Part shown: positions 60,613-64,000 of the stretch, piece by piece | Layout of the letters: every line of letters starts with the position of its first letter | How positions within the stretch are numbered: the stretch's first letter is position 1 | From: Ashinkailepas kermadecensis | Taxonomy: Eukaryota; Arthropoda; Thecostraca; Neolepadidae | Direction: 5' to 3' | Length of the DNA stretch: 64,000 bases | Assembly (NCBI GenBank): GCA_034440615.1 | Contig: JAOTOM010004317.1 | Span: 1-64,000, forward strand | Made by a program: the position numbers and the translations under genes | The notes under the pieces: generated by a model | The model's database searches: none | What the model was told of the DNA's origin: nothing | The model's input: only the letters and a program-made list of their open reading frames with translations

Positions 60613-61363
60613 TCAGAGCAGCCCAGCCCCCAGCTCACCCTGCTGGGCTGTTGAGGACTGTCCGGGCAGCTTGTAAGGTAACGAGAGGTTCTTTAGGGAT
60701 GAAGAGGACCCCTGAGTGCCAGAGAGGACGGGACGGAGATTCTTTTGAGGATGGAAGAGCCCCTCAGGGATGAACAACCCTTGATATATATGGAGAGTCT
60801 CCATAGGCTCGCGATTGTTGTGACGAATAGCCGCGGAACTAGAATACGTTGCAAACTAAAAATATGTTTTATTAAGGTAACTTCGGTGATCAAGAAGGCA
60901 CCAATTAGATTCCGCTGGAAGTGGAAGGGAGGGACCAGCTCAGTTCAGTCCCCCCCCCAGTATACTCATGCCTTCGGGTGTCGCGCAGTGTCGTGGATGG
61001 TGTTTGGGGGCGTGACTTTATCATGGTATGTCAACTACAAAAACCTCACACGGTGCTCGCTACAGCTTGTGACACAAAGAGAGACTTCATCCGGAGAGTC
61101 GACCCCAGGAATGACTCTTCAGTTTATTCGCTTTAAAGCATCGACTCCTGTGTATTGAAAGCAACGCCCGGCGACCGCCTAGACTGTTTACAGTGCAGTC
61201 GCCTGTTGCTCCCGAGAGTAGCTTTGTCCAGTGTACACTGTACATTTCGACCTAAAATATTAGCGGGGAAAATAAACATAAAACCGCGTGTGCAATGTGC
61301 ATTCTGCACGACTTCCAGAAGGTTCCACTACCGGTGGAACCTTCAGGACGCGTTAGGAGCGCC
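60613..61363. other. Upstream flank of VGLL4 exon 1
   Basis: Moderate-GC sequence. A stretch at 61125-61175 with GCTTTAAAGCATCGACTCCT and AACGCCC may be a very degenerate SINE-tail element. No promoter was identified. Confidence 0.4.
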
Positions 61364-61364
61364 T

Positions 61365-62400
61365 AGTCGGGCCCCATACACCGACACATCAGTAGCGTCT
61401 GGTCTGGCCCTACCACACACCGACACATCAGGAGCGCCTGGTCGGGCCCCACACATCGACACATCAGGAGCGAATGGTCGGGCCCCACCATACACCGACA
61501 CATCAGGAGCGCCTGGTCTGGCCCCACACATCGACACATCAGAAGCGCCTGGTCGAGCCCCATACACGGACACATCAGGAGCGAATGGTCGGACCCCATA
61601 CACCGACACATCAGTAGCGTCTGGTCTGGCCCCACCACACACCGACACATCAGGAGCACCTGGTCGGGCCCCACCGTACACCGACACATCAGAAGCGCCT
61701 GGTCCGGCCCCACACACCGACACATCAGGAGCGCCTGGTCGGGCCCCATACACCGACACATCAGGAGCGCCTGGTCCGGCCCAATACACCGACACATCAG
61801 GAGCGCCTGGTCCGGGCCCATACAGCAACACATCAGGAGCGTCTGGTCTGGCCCCATACACCGACACATCAGGAGCGCCTGGTCCGGCCCAATACACCGA
61901 CACATCAGGAGCGTCTGGTCGGGCCTCACACACCGACACATCAGGAGCGCCTGGTCTGGCCCCATACACCGACACATCAGGAGCGCCTGGTCGGGCCCCA
62001 TACACCGACACATCAGAAGCGCCTGGTCGGGCCCCATACACCGACACATCAGGAGCGCCTGGTCTGGCCCCACACACCGACACATCAGGAGCGCCTGGTC
62101 GGGTTTCATACACCGACACATCAGGAGCGCCTGGTCCGGCCCAATACACCGACACATCAGGAGCGCCTGGTCCGGCCCCACACACCGACACATCAGGAGC
62201 GCCTGGTCGGGCCCCATACACCGACACATCAGGAGCGCCTGGTCCGGCCCAATACACCGACACATCAGGAGCGCCTGGTCGGGTCTCATACACCGACACA
62301 TCAGGAGCGCCTGGTCGGGCCCCATACACCGACACATCAGGAGCGCCTGGTCCGGCCCCATACACCGACACATCAGGAGCGCCTGGTCGGACCCCAGCAC
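61365..62400. repeat. 36-bp minisatellite upstream of VGLL4
   Basis: About 29 units of CACCGACACATCAGGAGCGC CTGGTCGGGCCCCATA. Three frames on each strand are open for long stretches because 36 is a multiple of three. It is unrelated to the 36-bp array at exon 3. Confidence 0.98.
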
Positions 62401-62559
62401 CACAGCACAAGCCGGCTGCTCGGGACGGTGCGCAGGAAATGGCTCAATGCGCCTACTTCCGGCGGATGTCGATACGGCACCGAGGTCGTCCGTCCCGTCG
62501 TGGCCTCCGACCGACCCAGCTGATACTGCCCATACTCGCCAAACAGACCGCTGGTCACT

Positions 62560-64000
62560 GACACAACACTGACACAACGCTGACGCAACACTGACACAGC
62601 CCCGACACAACACCGACACAGACACAGCACTGATACAGACACAGCACTGACAACACCAACACAGCACTGGCACAGCACTGACAACACTGACACAGACACA
62701 GCACCGACACAACACTGACACAGACACAGCACTGACACAACACTGACACAGCACTGGCACAACACTGACACAGCACTAACACAACACAGACACAGACACA
62801 GCACTGATACAGACACAGCACTGACAACACCAACACAGCACTGGCACAGCACTGACAACACTGACACAGCCCCGACACAACACCGACACAGCACCGACAC
62901 AGACACAGCACTGATACAGACACAGCACTGACAACACCAACACAGCACTGGCACAGCACTGACAACACTGACACAGACACAGCACCGACACAACACTGAC
63001 ACAGACACTGACACAACACTGACACAGCACTAACACAACACTGACACAACACTGACACAGACACAGCACCGACACAACACCGACACAGACACAGCACTGA
63101 CTACACTGACACAGCACCGACACAACACTGACACAGACACTGACACAGCACTAACACGACACTGACACAATACTGACACAGACACAGCACGGACACAACA
63201 CCGACACAACACTGACACAGACACAGCACTGACTACACTGACACAGACACAGCACTGACACAGCCCCGACACAACACCGACACAGCACCGACACAGACAC
63301 AGCACTGATACAGACACAGCACTGACAACACCAACACAGCACTGGCACATCACTGACAACACTGACACAGACACAGCACCGACACAACACTGACACAGAC
63401 ACAGCACTGACACTACACTGACACAGCACCGACACAACACTGACACTGACACAACACTGACACAACACTGACACAGCACTGGCACAACACTGACACAGCA
63501 CTAACACGACACTGACACAACACTGACACAGACACAGCACCGACACAACACCGACACAACACTGACACAGACACAGCACTGACACTACACTGACACAGCA
63601 CCGACACAACACCGACACAGACACTGACACAACGCTGACACAGCACTAACACAACACTGACACAACACTGACACAGACACAGCACCGACACAACACCGAC
63701 ACAACACTGACACAGACACAGCACTGACTACACTGACACAGCACAGACACAACACTGACACAGACACTGACACAGACACAGCACTGATACAGACACAGCA
63801 CTGACAACACCAACACAGCACTGGCACAGCACTGACAACACTGACACAGACACAGCACCGACACAACACTGACACAGACACAGCACTGACACTACACTGA
63901 CACAGCACCGACACAACACTGACACAGACACTGACACAACGCTGACACAGCACTAACACGACACTGACACAACACTGACACAGACACAGCACCGACACAA
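62560..64000. repeat. GACACA-based array running off the window
   Basis: Short modules ACACTG, ACACAG, ACACCG and ACACAAC form longer blocks; one block with GCACTGATACAGACACAGCA CTGACAACACCAACACAGCA recurs near 62630, 62800, 62910, 63300 and 63780. Cys/Val-rich open frames on the minus strand come from this repeat. Confidence 0.97.

Noticed and set aside
61155..62760. Open frames of 355-468 codons on both strands
   Set aside because: Products of the 36-bp array; the repeat (TDTSGAPGRAPY or similar) is frame-arbitrary.
62373..63998. Cys/Val-rich open frames resembling metallothionein-like proteins
   Set aside because: They arise from GACACA-type repeats read on the minus strand; every frame gives a similar low-complexity product.

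Overview
The window is animal (metazoan) nuclear DNA: GC-rich, very rich in minisatellites, with tRNA-derived SINEs and intron-containing coding sequence. The one gene that can be assembled from the sequence is a complete vestigial-like 4 gene (VGLL4; Tgi in flies), a Hippo-pathway cofactor, on the minus strand. Its five coding exons are 60497-60569, 28047-28254, 23983-24233, 9432-9566 and 5765-5868. All four introns are GT-AG, and every exon junction keeps the reading frame. The predicted protein has 256 residues: a conserved N-terminus (LDVLSRAAS), a PLDMSL motif, an SVITC motif and two Tondu (TDU) motifs. The locus covers about 55 kb, so nearly everything from 5.8 to 60.5 kb is intron. The family is found across bilaterians. 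The genome style (GC-rich, minisatellite-rich) suggests an arthropod, perhaps a crustacean, but this is a guess.

Layout. 1-5.76 kb lies 3' of the stop codon and holds diverged repeats and CpG-dense DNA. Intron 4 (5.87-9.43 kb) holds two very short mobile elements and a double TATCGATA palindrome. Intron 3 (9.57-23.98 kb) holds many arrays, including a 2.2-kb, 27-bp GC-rich minisatellite, and a decayed copy of exon 3. Intron 2 (24.23-28.05 kb) starts from exon 3 as a 1-kb, 36-bp minisatellite and also holds a tRNA-derived SINE and a foldback hairpin. Intron 1 (28.25-60.50 kb) is a 32-kb patchwork of arrays, SINE fragments, a perfect palindrome and CpG-dense blocks, and ends in a 71-bp array made from exon 1 itself. 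Upstream of the gene (60.57-64 kb) are a 36-bp minisatellite and a hexamer-based array that runs off the window. No promoter could be assigned; an acceptor 7 bases before the ATG suggests an upstream non-coding exon, perhaps outside the window.

Two things stand out. First, there is a family of tiny insertions (43-60 bp): five copies share one core, each is flanked by a perfect 11-15 bp target-site duplication, and all lie in the same orientation. Their sequence matches the 3' part of a complete tRNA-Val-like SINE (151 bp) in intron 2. Second, two minisatellites grow directly out of exon-intron junctions of the VGLL4 gene, one copying the exon 1 donor and one copying the exon 3 acceptor. The exon 3 array stays open in the protein's reading frame for about 530 bp, so it could add 12-residue repeats if its acceptors were used.

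Most long open frames in the window (up to 885 codons, often on both strands) are products of tandem arrays whose units are multiples of three, not genes.
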